Assembly (NCBI GenBank): GCA_016787445.1
Contig: JAEUTQ010000011.1
Location: 62,001 to 126,000, forward strand
DNA: 64,000 bases
Direction: 5' to 3'
Source: Bacteroidia bacterium
GTDB taxonomy: Bacteria; Bacteroidota; Bacteroidia; B-17B0; Aurantibacillaceae
Position 1 is the stretch's first letter, and every line of letters starts with the position of its first letter. A model generated the notes under the pieces. It had not been told where the DNA came from. It saw nothing but the letters and a program-made list of their open reading frames with translations, and did no database searches. Both the position numbers and the translations under genes were made by a program. Shown piece by piece: positions 35,264-43,722 of this stretch.

Positions 35264-35584
35264 TTAAACTTCGTCTTCGTGTAGGTATTCGTCTTTATAA
35301 CCGCCCACATGTCTTTCACTTTCCTTAATTATCCTGTTTTGGCGGAAATAATTAAAAACACCAATGATAAATATGATTACGGCGGTAATAAAAAACAAAA
35401 CCTCAAACAGCAAGCCATTTTCGAGCTTTAATAAACTTCTGATGCTTAATCCTGCAACAATAAAATAAAGTGAAGTACGAATAAACGACAATAAAGTAGT
35501 TTGATTAGCTAAACGCGTGCGTTGCAATGCCAGGCGCTCTCTTAAAATGAGTTCTTTGTTTATCTTGGTCGATTCTCCGGCCAT
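35264..35584 (-). CDS. DUF202 membrane protein
   Basis: This is a 106-residue protein. Family signature LALQRTRLANQTTLLSFIRTSLYFIVAGLSI (about 17-47) with two membrane helices (about 38-56 and 64-84) and a charged C-terminal tail. It begins 2 bases after the multicopper oxidase stop, so the two are one transcript. Function unknown. Confidence 0.85.
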   Translation of the reverse strand: MAGESTKINKELILRERLALQRTRLANQTTLLSFIRTSLYFIVAGLSIRSLLKLENGLLFEVLFFITAVIIFIIGVFNYFRQNRIIKESERHVGGYKDEYLHEDEV

Positions 35585-35586
35585 TA

Positions 35587-37320
35587 TTAATTCTTAATTA
35601 ATTTTAAAGTCGCTATACCTTTTGTTGTATTAACTTTGAGATGGTAAACTCCCGATGATAAATTATTGTTATTAATAGAAATTGTTCCGTCATAATTAGT
35701 AACAATTTTTACTGACTCCACTTTTTGTCCAATTGCATTCGATAATTCTACAGACTTTATTGAATTAACATCATCAACCATAATATTCCATGAAACATTC
35801 GCGGGATTAGGATAAGCTTTCGCGAAAATTGAATTAGAGGTATTTTCCTTGATGCCTGCAAAATAATCATAAACCAAAAACTGTCCCATCATTCCATCGT
35901 CTTCATGAGCCAGCATATGACAATGATACATATACGGCATCATTGGATCAGCGAAATTCTCAAACTTAGTAATGAATCTAACGGTTTGCTGCGAAGGTAC
36001 AACCACCACATCTTTACGTCCGGCCATATTAGCTGGAGGTGCCACACCATTAATGTCAATAATATAAAACTGCACATCGTGAATATGAAATGGATGTGCG
36101 ATGGCTGTATTGTTTGTTAAATTCCAAATTTCAACGTTGTTAAATGGAACAGTATCGTTTATCACCATCATGTCAAAGCTTTGTCCGTTTATTACAAACG
36201 GACCATTCAATCCGGCTCCTCCACCCATGGTTTTTGGTGTAAATGTTTTTGTTCTTGTAAAGTTAGCCGCCGATTGAGGAATTGGTGTAACCACGGTAAG
36301 CGATGAAGGAATGGTTGTAACCGGAGAAGCCGTTGGTGCCGCTACATTAATTTGCATTAAATTTTTATCGGTACCATTTAATCCATTACTACTATATCCT
36401 GGAATTGTTGCCATTCCCATAGCTGCAGGATTTGGAGCACCATAGTAACCGTTAGGAAGCTGACTTCCATAATTCGTTAAATAGATGGTTTGTCCTTGCA
36501 TACCCGTTAAATCCAGTAATACCTCGGCTCTTTCGCCCGGAGCCAAACGAAGACGCGTCATGGAAACAGGTGCTGCAAGCAAACCTCCATCTGTTCCAAT
36601 TTGATAAAACGTTGCGTTATTGCTAAAACCGAAATTAAACAAACGCATGGTTGCCGCATTTATTAAACGTAAACGCACCACCTGCGCTGGCAAGTTAACA
36701 AAGGCATTTTTTGTGCCGTTAATCAGTACAACGCTATCGATTGCCGACATAGCATCGAATTGCTTGGCTGCATCGAAAGCGCGAGTTTGAACAACAAGAG
36801 GAATATCATCCGTTCCATAGTTACGAGGTAATGTTAAAGCCGCTTCTATTGGGTCTTTCACAATCACTAAGCCCGCTTCACCCTTCGTAACTTGCTCGGC
36901 GGTTAGCATATGAAGGTGCGAGTGATACCAATACATCGCAGCATCATCACGAACTTTAAACTTAGGTGACCATGTAGTTCCGGGAGGAATAACGGTGTGC
37001 GGACCTCCGTCGTTGCTCGGAGATACATGCATTCCATGCCAATGTACAGTAGTGGTATCTGCCATGGTATTGCTTACATTAATATGAACCGAATCACCTT
37101 TGTTCAACATCAGTGTTGGTCCGAGATAATTATACGCGTTAAAACCAATGGTGTTTGTATTAAAACCGGGATAAAAAGAGACAGTTCCTGTATGAACGGA
37201 GAGATTAATATTTGTACCTGTTAAAACAGATGGAATAGCTATAGAATTTGTAAATGTCTGTGAAAAAACTGTAGTGAATAGAACAGTATTACAGAGCAAG
37301 AAGAATAGTACCTTTTTCAT
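35587..37320 (-). CDS. Secreted multicopper oxidase with T9SS sorting domain
   Basis: This is a 577-residue protein. Signal peptide 1-20 is followed by three cupredoxin domains with all four copper motifs: TTVHWHGMH, MYWYHSHLHM, HPFHIHDVQF and YMYHCHMLAHEDDGMMGQF. The C-terminal about 80 residues are a type A Por/T9SS sorting domain (AYPNPANVSW...GVYHLKVNTTKGIATLKLIKN), marking secretion by the Bacteroidota-specific system. It resembles CueO/CotA-type laccases; the substrate could be Cu(I), phenols or a reduced sulfur or metal species. It shares a regulator site type with the sulfur genes. Confidence 0.88.
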   Translation of the reverse strand: MKKVLFFLLCNTVLFTTVFSQTFTNSIAIPSVLTGTNINLSVHTGTVSFYPGFNTNTIGFNAYNYLGPTLMLNKGDSVHINVSNTMADTTTVHWHGMHVSPSNDGGPHTVIPPGTTWSPKFKVRDDAAMYWYHSHLHMLTAEQVTKGEAGLVIVKDPIEAALTLPRNYGTDDIPLVVQTRAFDAAKQFDAMSAIDSVVLINGTKNAFVNLPAQVVRLRLINAATMRLFNFGFSNNATFYQIGTDGGLLAAPVSMTRLRLAPGERAEVLLDLTGMQGQTIYLTNYGSQLPNGYYGAPNPAAMGMATIPGYSSNGLNGTDKNLMQINVAAPTASPVTTIPSSLTVVTPIPQSAANFTRTKTFTPKTMGGGAGLNGPFVINGQSFDMMVINDTVPFNNVEIWNLTNNTAIAHPFHIHDVQFYIIDINGVAPPANMAGRKDVVVVPSQQTVRFITKFENFADPMMPYMYHCHMLAHEDDGMMGQFLVYDYFAGIKENTSNSIFAKAYPNPANVSWNIMVDDVNSIKSVELSNAIGQKVESVKIVTNYDGTISINNNNLSSGVYHLKVNTTKGIATLKLIKN

Positions 37321-37338
37321 GATTAGTTGAATATAAAA

Positions 37339-37383
37339 CTAAAATAAGGAGAATAAAAAAGGCGCAATGTAACATTTGTCACA
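37339..37383 (-). promoter_or_regulatory. Crp/Fnr-type operator plus -7 element of the multicopper oxidase gene
   Basis: TGTAAC-ATTT-GTCACA (37368-37383, one mismatch to the inverted repeat) has its centre 36.5 bases from the distal base of TATTTTAG (37339-37346, one mismatch to TAnnTTTG, minus strand). The operator also forms the top of the terminator hairpin of the preceding gene. Confidence 0.55.
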
Positions 37384-37391
37384 TTACGCCT
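37354..37391 (-). terminator. Terminator of the rhodanese lipoprotein gene, overlapping an operator
   Basis: The stem AGGCG/CGCCT plus AATGT/ACATT, with one mismatch between, is followed on the minus strand by six T (37355-37360). It lies 19 bases after the stop at 37410. Confidence 0.75.
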
Positions 37392-37409
37392 CAAAACACT
37401 AATAACTAA

Positions 37410-37793
37410 TTACTTAACCACCCCAACCGCATTCTGCCAAGGCCCCATGTTTTCTACATTTTTTATACCCGCTTGCTCAAGTATGTTTTTTGCGATACCA
37501 GCGCGATTTCCGCTGCGACACACTAAAATAACGTGGTCGTATTTCTTTAAATCTTCAATCTTGTTTTGAATCTGATCTAAAGGATAGTTAACTGAACCTT
37601 CGGCATGACCATCCATTTCGAATTCCTCTTCGGTTCTTACATCTACGATTATTTCTTTACTATTTTTCATGATATTTTCTTTTTTGGGTTCAACTTTTGT
37701 TTTGTTTTCTGTTTGCGACTGACAGTTTGTTAATACAATGAATGAAAACACCATCGTTAACATCAGCGCCCATTTTCCATTCAGTAATTTCAT
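37410..37793 (-). CDS. Rhodanese-like lipoprotein
   Basis: This is a 127-residue protein. A lipoprotein signal ends at FIVLTNC (C25), so it is anchored in the periplasm or outer membrane. The rhodanese domain (about 45-125) has VDVRTEEEFEMDGHAEGSVNYPL and active-site loop LVCRSGNRAGIA. It starts 10 bases after the second MBL-rhodanese fusion and would act as its periplasmic counterpart in sulfane-sulfur handling. Confidence 0.85.
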   Translation of the reverse strand: MKLLNGKWALMLTMVFSFIVLTNCQSQTENKTKVEPKKENIMKNSKEIIVDVRTEEEFEMDGHAEGSVNYPLDQIQNKIEDLKKYDHVILVCRSGNRAGIAKNILEQAGIKNVENMGPWQNAVGVVK

Positions 37794-37803
37794 CGCTCTT
37801 TAT

Positions 37804-39216
37804 TTATTTTTGTAGTTTACTTTGACATACATAATCGGTTTTTGATACACCGGCTTCAGCGATGGCTTTAAAACCACCTTCTACCTCTTTAAAATTGTGG
37901 ATACCACGTGATTTTAAAATACTGGCCGCAATCATACTGCGATATCCGCCCGCACAGTGAATGTAAAATGGTTTGTTAGTATCAATTTCAGCGAACCAGC
38001 TGTTGATTTGATCAAGCGGTTTGTTGTATGCTTCCTCAACATGCTCTGCACGATATTCACTTTCACGACGTACATCAAAGACATTACCGGCTTTTACATC
38101 AAATTCTTTTGCAAATTGTGTTGCAGGAATACGATTGACAGTATCTGTTTCTTTGCCACTTGCTTTCCATGCTTCAAATCCACCTTCCAAATGTCCGATA
38201 ACATTATCAAATCCTACACGGCTTAAGCGAGTCACAACCTCTTCTTCCATTCCAACTTGAGTAATCAACAATAAAGGTTGCTTTACATCTTTAATTAAAG
38301 CCCCTACCCACGGCGCGAAATCGCCATTGATTCCAATACTGATAGAACGAGGAATAAACCCTTTTGCGAATTCAGCAGCGGGACGAGTATCTAACACTAA
38401 AGCATCTGTAACTTCTGCAGCTGTTTCAAAAGCATCCGGACTTAAAGCACGCATTCCCATACTTAATACTTTATCAAAGCTCTCATAACCTTTTTTATTC
38501 ATCGCCACATTCATTGGGAAATAAGCCGGAGGAGGTAATAAACCATCTGTTACCGCTTTAATGAATGCTTCTTTGCTTGGTTGATTTAAAGCGTAATTCA
38601 TTTTCTTTTGATTACCTAAAGTATCAACGGTTTCTTTCATCATATTTTTACCGCAAGCACTTCCGGCACCGTGTGCAGGATATACAGTGATATCATCCGA
38701 CAAAGGCATGATCTTTTTAGTTAAAGATTCATATAACAAACCTGCTAACTCTTCCTGAGTCATAGAGGCTGCTTTTTGTGCTAAGTCAGGACGACCAACA
38801 TCACCTAAAAACAAAGTATCTCCACTAAATAAAGCGGTATCCTTTCCGTTTTCGTCTCTTAATAAGAAACAAGAACTCTCCATGGTATGACCCGGAGTGT
38901 GCAATACCTTAATGGTTACATTACCTAATTTAAACTCTTCGCCATCCTGAGCGATGATTGATTCAAACTCCGGTTTAGCGGTTGGTCCGTAAACAATTGG
39001 AGCATCCGTTTTTTTACTTAAATCAAGGTGACCTGAAACGAAATCGGCATGAAAATGCGTCTCGAAAATGTACTTAATTTTTACGCCATCTTTCGCAGCG
39101 CGATCAATGTAAGGCTGTACCTCACGTAATGGATCGATAATTGCAGCTTCACCGTTTGAAGTGATGTAGTAGGCACCTTGTGCCAAACATCCGGTATATA
39201 TTTGCTCTACTTTCAT
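37804..39216 (-). CDS. MBL-fold/rhodanese fusion, persulfide-dioxygenase-like (second copy)
   Basis: This is a 470-residue protein, similar to the 26015-27436 product along its whole length (ETHFHADFVSGHLDLSKKTD, HTPGHTMESSC, FSGDTLFLGDVGRPDLAQKA). The first rhodanese lacks the Cys (ITQVGMEEE); the second has it (IHCAGGYRSM). The two copies probably came from a duplication and have kept the same pattern of one dead and one live rhodanese. It is transcribed with the rhodanese lipoprotein from a promoter with two operator copies. Confidence 0.85.
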   Translation of the reverse strand: MKVEQIYTGCLAQGAYYITSNGEAAIIDPLREVQPYIDRAAKDGVKIKYIFETHFHADFVSGHLDLSKKTDAPIVYGPTAKPEFESIIAQDGEEFKLGNVTIKVLHTPGHTMESSCFLLRDENGKDTALFSGDTLFLGDVGRPDLAQKAASMTQEELAGLLYESLTKKIMPLSDDITVYPAHGAGSACGKNMMKETVDTLGNQKKMNYALNQPSKEAFIKAVTDGLLPPPAYFPMNVAMNKKGYESFDKVLSMGMRALSPDAFETAAEVTDALVLDTRPAAEFAKGFIPRSISIGINGDFAPWVGALIKDVKQPLLLITQVGMEEEVVTRLSRVGFDNVIGHLEGGFEAWKASGKETDTVNRIPATQFAKEFDVKAGNVFDVRRESEYRAEHVEEAYNKPLDQINSWFAEIDTNKPFYIHCAGGYRSMIAASILKSRGIHNFKEVEGGFKAIAEAGVSKTDYVCQSKLQK

Positions 39217-39266
39217 ATTGTTGTTTGTTTTATTTGTTATTATTTATTTGGATTAATTTTATGATA

Positions 39267-39341
39267 CAAAGTTAGGGCGATAAAATCCCATCGAGTGTAA
39301 CAGTAGTTACATGCGAAATTAAAATGTAACAAGAGTTACAT
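39267..39341 (-). promoter_or_regulatory. Two Crp/Fnr-type operators plus -7 element of the second MBL-rhodanese gene
   Basis: Two perfect inverted repeats are present: TGTAAC-AGTA-GTTACA (39296-39311) and ATGTAAC-AAGA-GTTACAT (39324-39341), 29 bases centre to centre. The proximal one is centred 36.5 bases from the distal base of TAACTTTG (39267-39274, exact TAnnTTTG, minus strand). The distal one reaches the stop codon of the TauE gene. Confidence 0.7.
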
Positions 39342-40162
39342 TAGTGGCCGCCGCCGGTTTTCAGAAATAATTCGTTAACGATAATGTAGATTCCCATTAT
39401 CAACACAAACCAACCAAACCCTTTTTTGAGTTTGTTCCCATCGATTTTTTTAGAGAGTGTGTTCCCAACAAAGATGCCGCCGATAGCAAGAGCTGTTACA
39501 GACATAAGCAAAGTCCAATCCATGTTAGCTGCATTGGTAGACAAATCGCCGATGAATCCTATTAAAGATTTTGCTGCAATAATGAGTAAAGAAGTACCCA
39601 CCGCCATTTTCATCGGGAGTTTACTTAACATGACTAATGCAGGAATGATTAAAAATCCTCCTCCTGCCCCAACTAATCCCGTTAATACACCAACAATGGC
39701 TCCTTCCAGAACAATCATGGGGTAATTAAATTTTTGCTCTGCCGCTTCTTCGCCATTCGATTTATTCTTCTTCTCACGAATCATGGAAACGGAAGCCGCT
39801 ACCATTAACACAGCGAAAAGAATCATCATTAAAATAGATTTTGTGACTACAAAATCGCCTAAAGTAAATACCTGGGCAGGAATAGCAGGAACAATAAACT
39901 TACGTGTAGCAAATACAGCCGCTATAGAAGGTATACCAAAAACAATGGCTGTTTTAAGACTGATTAAGCCTTGCTTGTATTTAGGAAAGGCTCCTACTAA
40001 GCTACTGGTACCAACAATAAAAAGTGAATAGGCTGTAGCCATCATAGGCTCAACTCCAAATAAGTAAACTAATACAGGTACGGTAAGTATAGAACCACCG
40101 CCACCAATTAAACCTAAAGATATACCGATAATAATTGAAGATATGTAACCAAAAATTTCCAT
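39341..40162 (-). CDS. TauE/SafE-family sulfite/organosulfonate-type exporter
   Basis: This is a 273-residue inner-membrane protein with about eight helices and the family's glycine-rich repeats: IGISLGLIGGGGSILTVPVLVYLFGV (about 13-38) and VGVLTGLVGAGGGFLIIPALVML (about 158-180). In sulfur clusters members export sulfite or sulfoacetate. It has its own predicted operator and promoter, and its stop codon overlaps the upstream operator of the next gene. Confidence 0.88.
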   Translation of the reverse strand: MEIFGYISSIIIGISLGLIGGGGSILTVPVLVYLFGVEPMMATAYSLFIVGTSSLVGAFPKYKQGLISLKTAIVFGIPSIAAVFATRKFIVPAIPAQVFTLGDFVVTKSILMMILFAVLMVAASVSMIREKKNKSNGEEAAEQKFNYPMIVLEGAIVGVLTGLVGAGGGFLIIPALVMLSKLPMKMAVGTSLLIIAAKSLIGFIGDLSTNAANMDWTLLMSVTALAIGGIFVGNTLSKKIDGNKLKKGFGWFVLIMGIYIIVNELFLKTGGGH

Positions 40163-40181
40163 GTTTATAATTTTATGGGCA

Positions 40182-40226
40182 CAAAGTTCGGATAGGATTT
40201 AAGGATTAACGGTTACAATTGTTACA
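40182..40226 (-). promoter_or_regulatory. Crp/Fnr-type operator plus -7 element of the TauE gene
   Basis: GGTTAC-AATT-GTTACA (40211-40226) has its centre 36.5 bases from the distal base of GAACTTTG (40182-40189, one mismatch to TAnnTTTG, minus strand). The left arm is GGTTAC, as at 35203, so the two form a subtype. Confidence 0.55.
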
Positions 40227-40267
40227 AAGCGTGTTTTGACTTACGAATATAGCATAAATTAACGCAA

Positions 40268-42046
40268 TTAAGCCATTGCCACTAATTGATTTCTGTACTT
40301 ATCAAGAATACTTGATTTGGACAAAAAACCAACATATAAACCATTTTCAACTACCGGCAGGTTCCATTGTCCGGATTCTTCAAATTTCTTCATAATTGAA
40401 AAAATATCTTCGCTTAACTCAATAACCATAGAAGGTTTCTGCATCATTTCATGGGCAATAATTTTATCGTACAACTCAGGATTAAACATCTCTTCACGTA
40501 TATTATCCAGATATATGATACCAATCAATTTATTGTTTTTCTTTACTACGGGAAATGTATTCCGCCTTGAGTGTTTAATAATCTCAACGACTTGCCGTAA
40601 AGTTAATTTGAAATGAATGGGCGAAAAGTCAGTTTCAATAACTTCTTGTATAGAGATTTTACTTAGAATGCTTGTGTCCTTATCCTCTGAAACTATAGCT
40701 CCCATTTTCTTTAATCGCCTAATTTCAAGCGAATCGGGTTGGAAGTATTTTGCAATGACATAACTAAATGAAGAAACAATCATGAGTGGGATGATTAATT
40801 CATAACCACCTGTAATCTCTGCAATTAAAAAGATGCCGGTTAAAGGTGCATGAAAAACTCCGCTTAAAATGCCAGCCATTGCCACAATTGTGAAGTTCAC
40901 CAAAGGAACATTATCAAAACCCAGTAAACGCAGAAAAAACGCAAATGCAAAGCCGAGATAGGCCCCAACAAACAAAGATGGTGCAAAGTTACCTCCATTA
41001 CCTCCACTCCCTAATGTGATTGCCGCAGCAACCGATTTTAATAACATCACCGCAAGAATGAAAATCAAAACAATCCATTGATTATTTATCGATTCGAATA
41101 TAATACTGTCGTGATACAATTGCTCCACATTCATTTCCGACAAGGATTTGATACTTTCATAACCCTCTCCAAACAAGGACGGAAACAAGGCAAAAAGCAA
41201 AGCAAGAGACAGACTTCCTATCACCCACTTTGTTATTTTTGAATTGATTTTTAAAAAAAACTGATCTACCCTTTCAAAAAAGTTAACATAGTAAAGGGAA
41301 ATTATTCCTGATAACAAGCCCAATAAAATATAAAATAATACATTATGATAATCGAAGGGTTGCTTAAGTTTGAAAAAAAGCAAACTGCTTTCGTGCAAAA
41401 TAATTTTTGAAAGTAATGCCCCGGAAGCACTTGCAATTAATAAAGGAATGAAAGCACTTATACTAATATCCACCAAGATTACTTCGAGTGCAAATAGTAC
41501 TCCTGCAATTGGTGCATTAAAAGCACCTGCAATTCCACCTGCAGCTCCTGCAGCAAGAAGCATGGTTCTGTCTTTGTAATTAAGTTTATAGGTACGTGCG
41601 AAATTAGAACCGATTGCAGACCCTGTACTGACGATTGGAGACTCCAAACCTGCTGAACCACCAAAACCAATTGTAAGTCCACTCGTGATAATATGAGAAT
41701 ACATCTGATGAAACGGCAAAAAACCACTTCGTTTAGCAATTGCATATAAAATATAGGATGCCCCTTTATAAATTTGATTACGAAAAAAGTACGACACGAT
41801 TACAACAGTAAAACCAATACCAATTAATGGCAGTAATAAATAAATATACTTGAAATCGATTCTTAAAAGATAGCCTTCAACAAGATAATGCTTTATGGCA
41901 GAAACAAATAATTTAAGAATAACTGCAGCCAATCCCGCGCTTAATCCAACTAAAATACTCGCGAATATCAAAAACTGCTTTTCACTGGTTTTCTCATGAA
42001 TCCAGTTAATCAGCTTTTCAATAACATTATGCTTCTTTAAGTTCAT
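40268..42046 (-). CDS. ClC-family chloride channel/transporter with CBS domains
   Basis: This is a 592-residue protein. The ClC membrane domain (about 20-445) has GGSAGLESPIV (about 128-138), where the Glu is in the gating-glutamate position, and GSGGNGGNFAPSLFVGAYLG (about 345-364). Two CBS domains follow (about 460-590), probably binding adenine nucleotides. The canonical GSGIP selectivity motif is not obvious. It lies 60 bases downstream of the KamA-like gene on the same strand, but is probably a separate unit. Role: chloride or proton-coupled anion exchange. Confidence 0.88.
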   Translation of the reverse strand: MNLKKHNVIEKLINWIHEKTSEKQFLIFASILVGLSAGLAAVILKLFVSAIKHYLVEGYLLRIDFKYIYLLLPLIGIGFTVVIVSYFFRNQIYKGASYILYAIAKRSGFLPFHQMYSHIITSGLTIGFGGSAGLESPIVSTGSAIGSNFARTYKLNYKDRTMLLAAGAAGGIAGAFNAPIAGVLFALEVILVDISISAFIPLLIASASGALLSKIILHESSLLFFKLKQPFDYHNVLFYILLGLLSGIISLYYVNFFERVDQFFLKINSKITKWVIGSLSLALLFALFPSLFGEGYESIKSLSEMNVEQLYHDSIIFESINNQWIVLIFILAVMLLKSVAAAITLGSGGNGGNFAPSLFVGAYLGFAFAFFLRLLGFDNVPLVNFTIVAMAGILSGVFHAPLTGIFLIAEITGGYELIIPLMIVSSFSYVIAKYFQPDSLEIRRLKKMGAIVSEDKDTSILSKISIQEVIETDFSPIHFKLTLRQVVEIIKHSRRNTFPVVKKNNKLIGIIYLDNIREEMFNPELYDKIIAHEMMQKPSMVIELSEDIFSIMKKFEESGQWNLPVVENGLYVGFLSKSSILDKYRNQLVAMA

Positions 42047-42106
42047 TTACCGGGCTTATAATACATTTAACAAATTGGCCCGATTCAAATATAGCATTTA
42101 ATAAAA

Positions 42107-43447
42107 TTATGCTGCTTCTTCCTCTGAATTTGATTTGAAGAGTGGTGTTAGATGCCTTTGCTCACCTTCATTCTCAAAGAAAAACTTTTTTTGTCCGAAT
42201 GCCGGCTTTAAATCGTCCATCCATATTGCATTTTTGTCATATTCGGCGAAAAATGGTCTAGCCGCCCAATCAGGATTACGTCCTTGCAACATTCTTAAAA
42301 CAAAATATTTCTTCTCGTTGATTTGAGTGATACCGAGTACTTGAACCTTACCGGGCTGACAAGACATACTTGGTCCGCGTACAGTTCTGCAAACTCCACT
42401 TACCGACTGATATGCTTTTCGGAAAACATCCCAAGCCTTTTCTAAAGTTACTGCAAAATATTCCTGTGCTCCTGTATCACGCGGTATGAACATATAATAA
42501 GGAATGCAATTTAAATTCACTTGCTTTCGCCACATTTCAGCCCAAATATCAGGAGAATTATTAATATGGTTTAAAATTGGAGATTGCGTACGTATTTGAA
42601 CACCTATAGCACGTAAGCGTTTTATGGCCTCTTTCACTATTGGAGTATCTAACTCTACCGGATGAGAAAAATGAGCCATGATAGATAAATTAATTCCTTT
42701 TTTTATTACAGACTCAAAGAGAGCCAACATCTCATCAGCATCATCATCCGTCACAAATTTATAAGGCCAATAAGCCAAGGCTTTGGTTCCGATTCTGATG
42801 GTTTGTAAATTTTTAATGTCGGAATTAATGAGTGGCTCAATGTATGTTGCCAAAATTTTTGCTTTCATAATCATAGGATCACCGCCCGTAAATAGTACAT
42901 CCGTGACTTCAGGATGCGATGTTAAATAAGCTTGGAGTAACGACGCTTCTTTACTGGCGAATTTTAATTCATTCATCCCAACAAATTGTGGCCATCTAAA
43001 ACAAAAGGTACAATAAGCATGGCAGGTTTGTCCCTGACTTGGAAAAAACAAAACAGTTTCGCGGTATTTGTGTTGCATGCCTTCAATTTTCTCTCCATTA
43101 ATTTCAGGCACATTATGTTCTAATTGTCCGGCCGGGTGAGGATTTAATTCATTTCTAATTTTATTGGCACAAGCCTTTATTGCGTCTTTTGATGAATTGG
43201 TCAAAATACAATTCTTCATCAATTCATAATGTTTTTTTGTAAGCATTCCTTTTTGAGGGAATGTCAATTTAAAAATCGGATCATGTTCAAGATTATCCCA
43301 ATTTATTAATTGCTCAATAACATAATTATTTACCTTAAATGGTAACACATTACCAACTACTTCAATTGCTTCCAATTGTTGTGAATTAAGTTTATTAATC
43401 TGTGGGATACTTTTGTAATTGTGTAAAGAATAAGCTTGCATTTTCAT
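42107..43447 (-). CDS. KamA-family radical SAM protein (lysine 2,3-aminomutase-like)
   Basis: This is a 446-residue protein from the ATG at 43447. The reading frame continues upstream to 43522, but those 25 residues are hydrophobic and unlike the family. The radical SAM cluster CHAYCTFCF (C-x3-C-x2-C) and TDVLFTGGDPMIM follow the KamA pattern, with HFSHPVELDTP and RGPSMSCQPGK. True KamA needs PLP on a lysine in the C-terminal part; I did not verify that lysine. It could act on lysine or a related amino acid, or modify protein, as EpmB does. It is divergent from the Crp/Fnr gene across the small-RNA region. Confidence 0.75.
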   Translation of the reverse strand: MKMQAYSLHNYKSIPQINKLNSQQLEAIEVVGNVLPFKVNNYVIEQLINWDNLEHDPIFKLTFPQKGMLTKKHYELMKNCILTNSSKDAIKACANKIRNELNPHPAGQLEHNVPEINGEKIEGMQHKYRETVLFFPSQGQTCHAYCTFCFRWPQFVGMNELKFASKEASLLQAYLTSHPEVTDVLFTGGDPMIMKAKILATYIEPLINSDIKNLQTIRIGTKALAYWPYKFVTDDDADEMLALFESVIKKGINLSIMAHFSHPVELDTPIVKEAIKRLRAIGVQIRTQSPILNHINNSPDIWAEMWRKQVNLNCIPYYMFIPRDTGAQEYFAVTLEKAWDVFRKAYQSVSGVCRTVRGPSMSCQPGKVQVLGITQINEKKYFVLRMLQGRNPDWAARPFFAEYDKNAIWMDDLKPAFGQKKFFFENEGEQRHLTPLFKSNSEEEAA

Positions 43448-43577
43448 AATCAACAGATTTAAAAGTGAATAATATGCAAGTAATAAAATAACAAATCGAA
43501 AGTCATTGACATTCATCAACACAATACTTGTGTTTTATTTTCATTCGTTAAAAAAACAAAAACGACAACTTCTTATA

Positions 43578-43641
43578 AATAAAAAGCCCGTTAACAATAG
43601 TATCGTTAACGGGCTTAACTAAAACAGAACTCTTATTCGGA
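43578..43641 (-). ncRNA. Predicted small RNA with strong terminator (FnrS-like arrangement)
   Basis: The minus strand has a -7 element TAACTTTG (43646-43653) and then about 64 bases ending in an 11-bp perfect stem (43585-43595 with 43605-43615, 9-base loop) followed by TTTTTATTT. No coding frame of note lies between. No gene upstream on this strand could use the terminator, since the neighbour at 43723 runs the other way. An Fnr-type palindrome is centred about 41 bases before the predicted start. It is predicted only from promoter and terminator geometry. Confidence 0.5.
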
Positions 43642-43645
43642 TGAG

Positions 43646-43689
43646 CAAAGTTACAAAATCAATTATTGTTAAAATTGACAATTGTCAAT
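43646..43689. promoter_or_regulatory. Fnr-type palindrome and minus-strand -7 element
   Basis: The perfect 16-bp palindrome ATTGACAATTGTCAAT (43674-43689) has the core TTGAC-N4-GTCAA of Fnr/Dnr-type sites. It lies 33 bases before the ATG of the Crp/Fnr gene (43723) and centred 35.5 bases from the distal base of TAACTTTG (43646-43653) facing left. It could activate the leftward RNA and autoregulate the regulator gene. Confidence 0.65.
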
Positions 43690-43722
43690 CTACAGTATAA
43701 ATAAAAACATTAAACTTAGAAT

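Noticed and set aside
39324-39341. The distal perfect operator copy as an independent class II promoter site
   Set aside because: No -7-like element is found 36-37 bases from its centre. It is kept as a second binding site for the same promoter.
43448-43522. Extended N-terminus of the KamA-like protein
   Set aside because: The 25 residues are hydrophobic and unlike this soluble enzyme family; the ATG at 43447 is preferred.
43585-43615. The hairpin as terminator of the KamA-like gene
   Set aside because: The gene starts downstream of it and runs away from it on the minus strand; the T run is on the minus strand, so only a transcript beginning to its right on that strand could end here.
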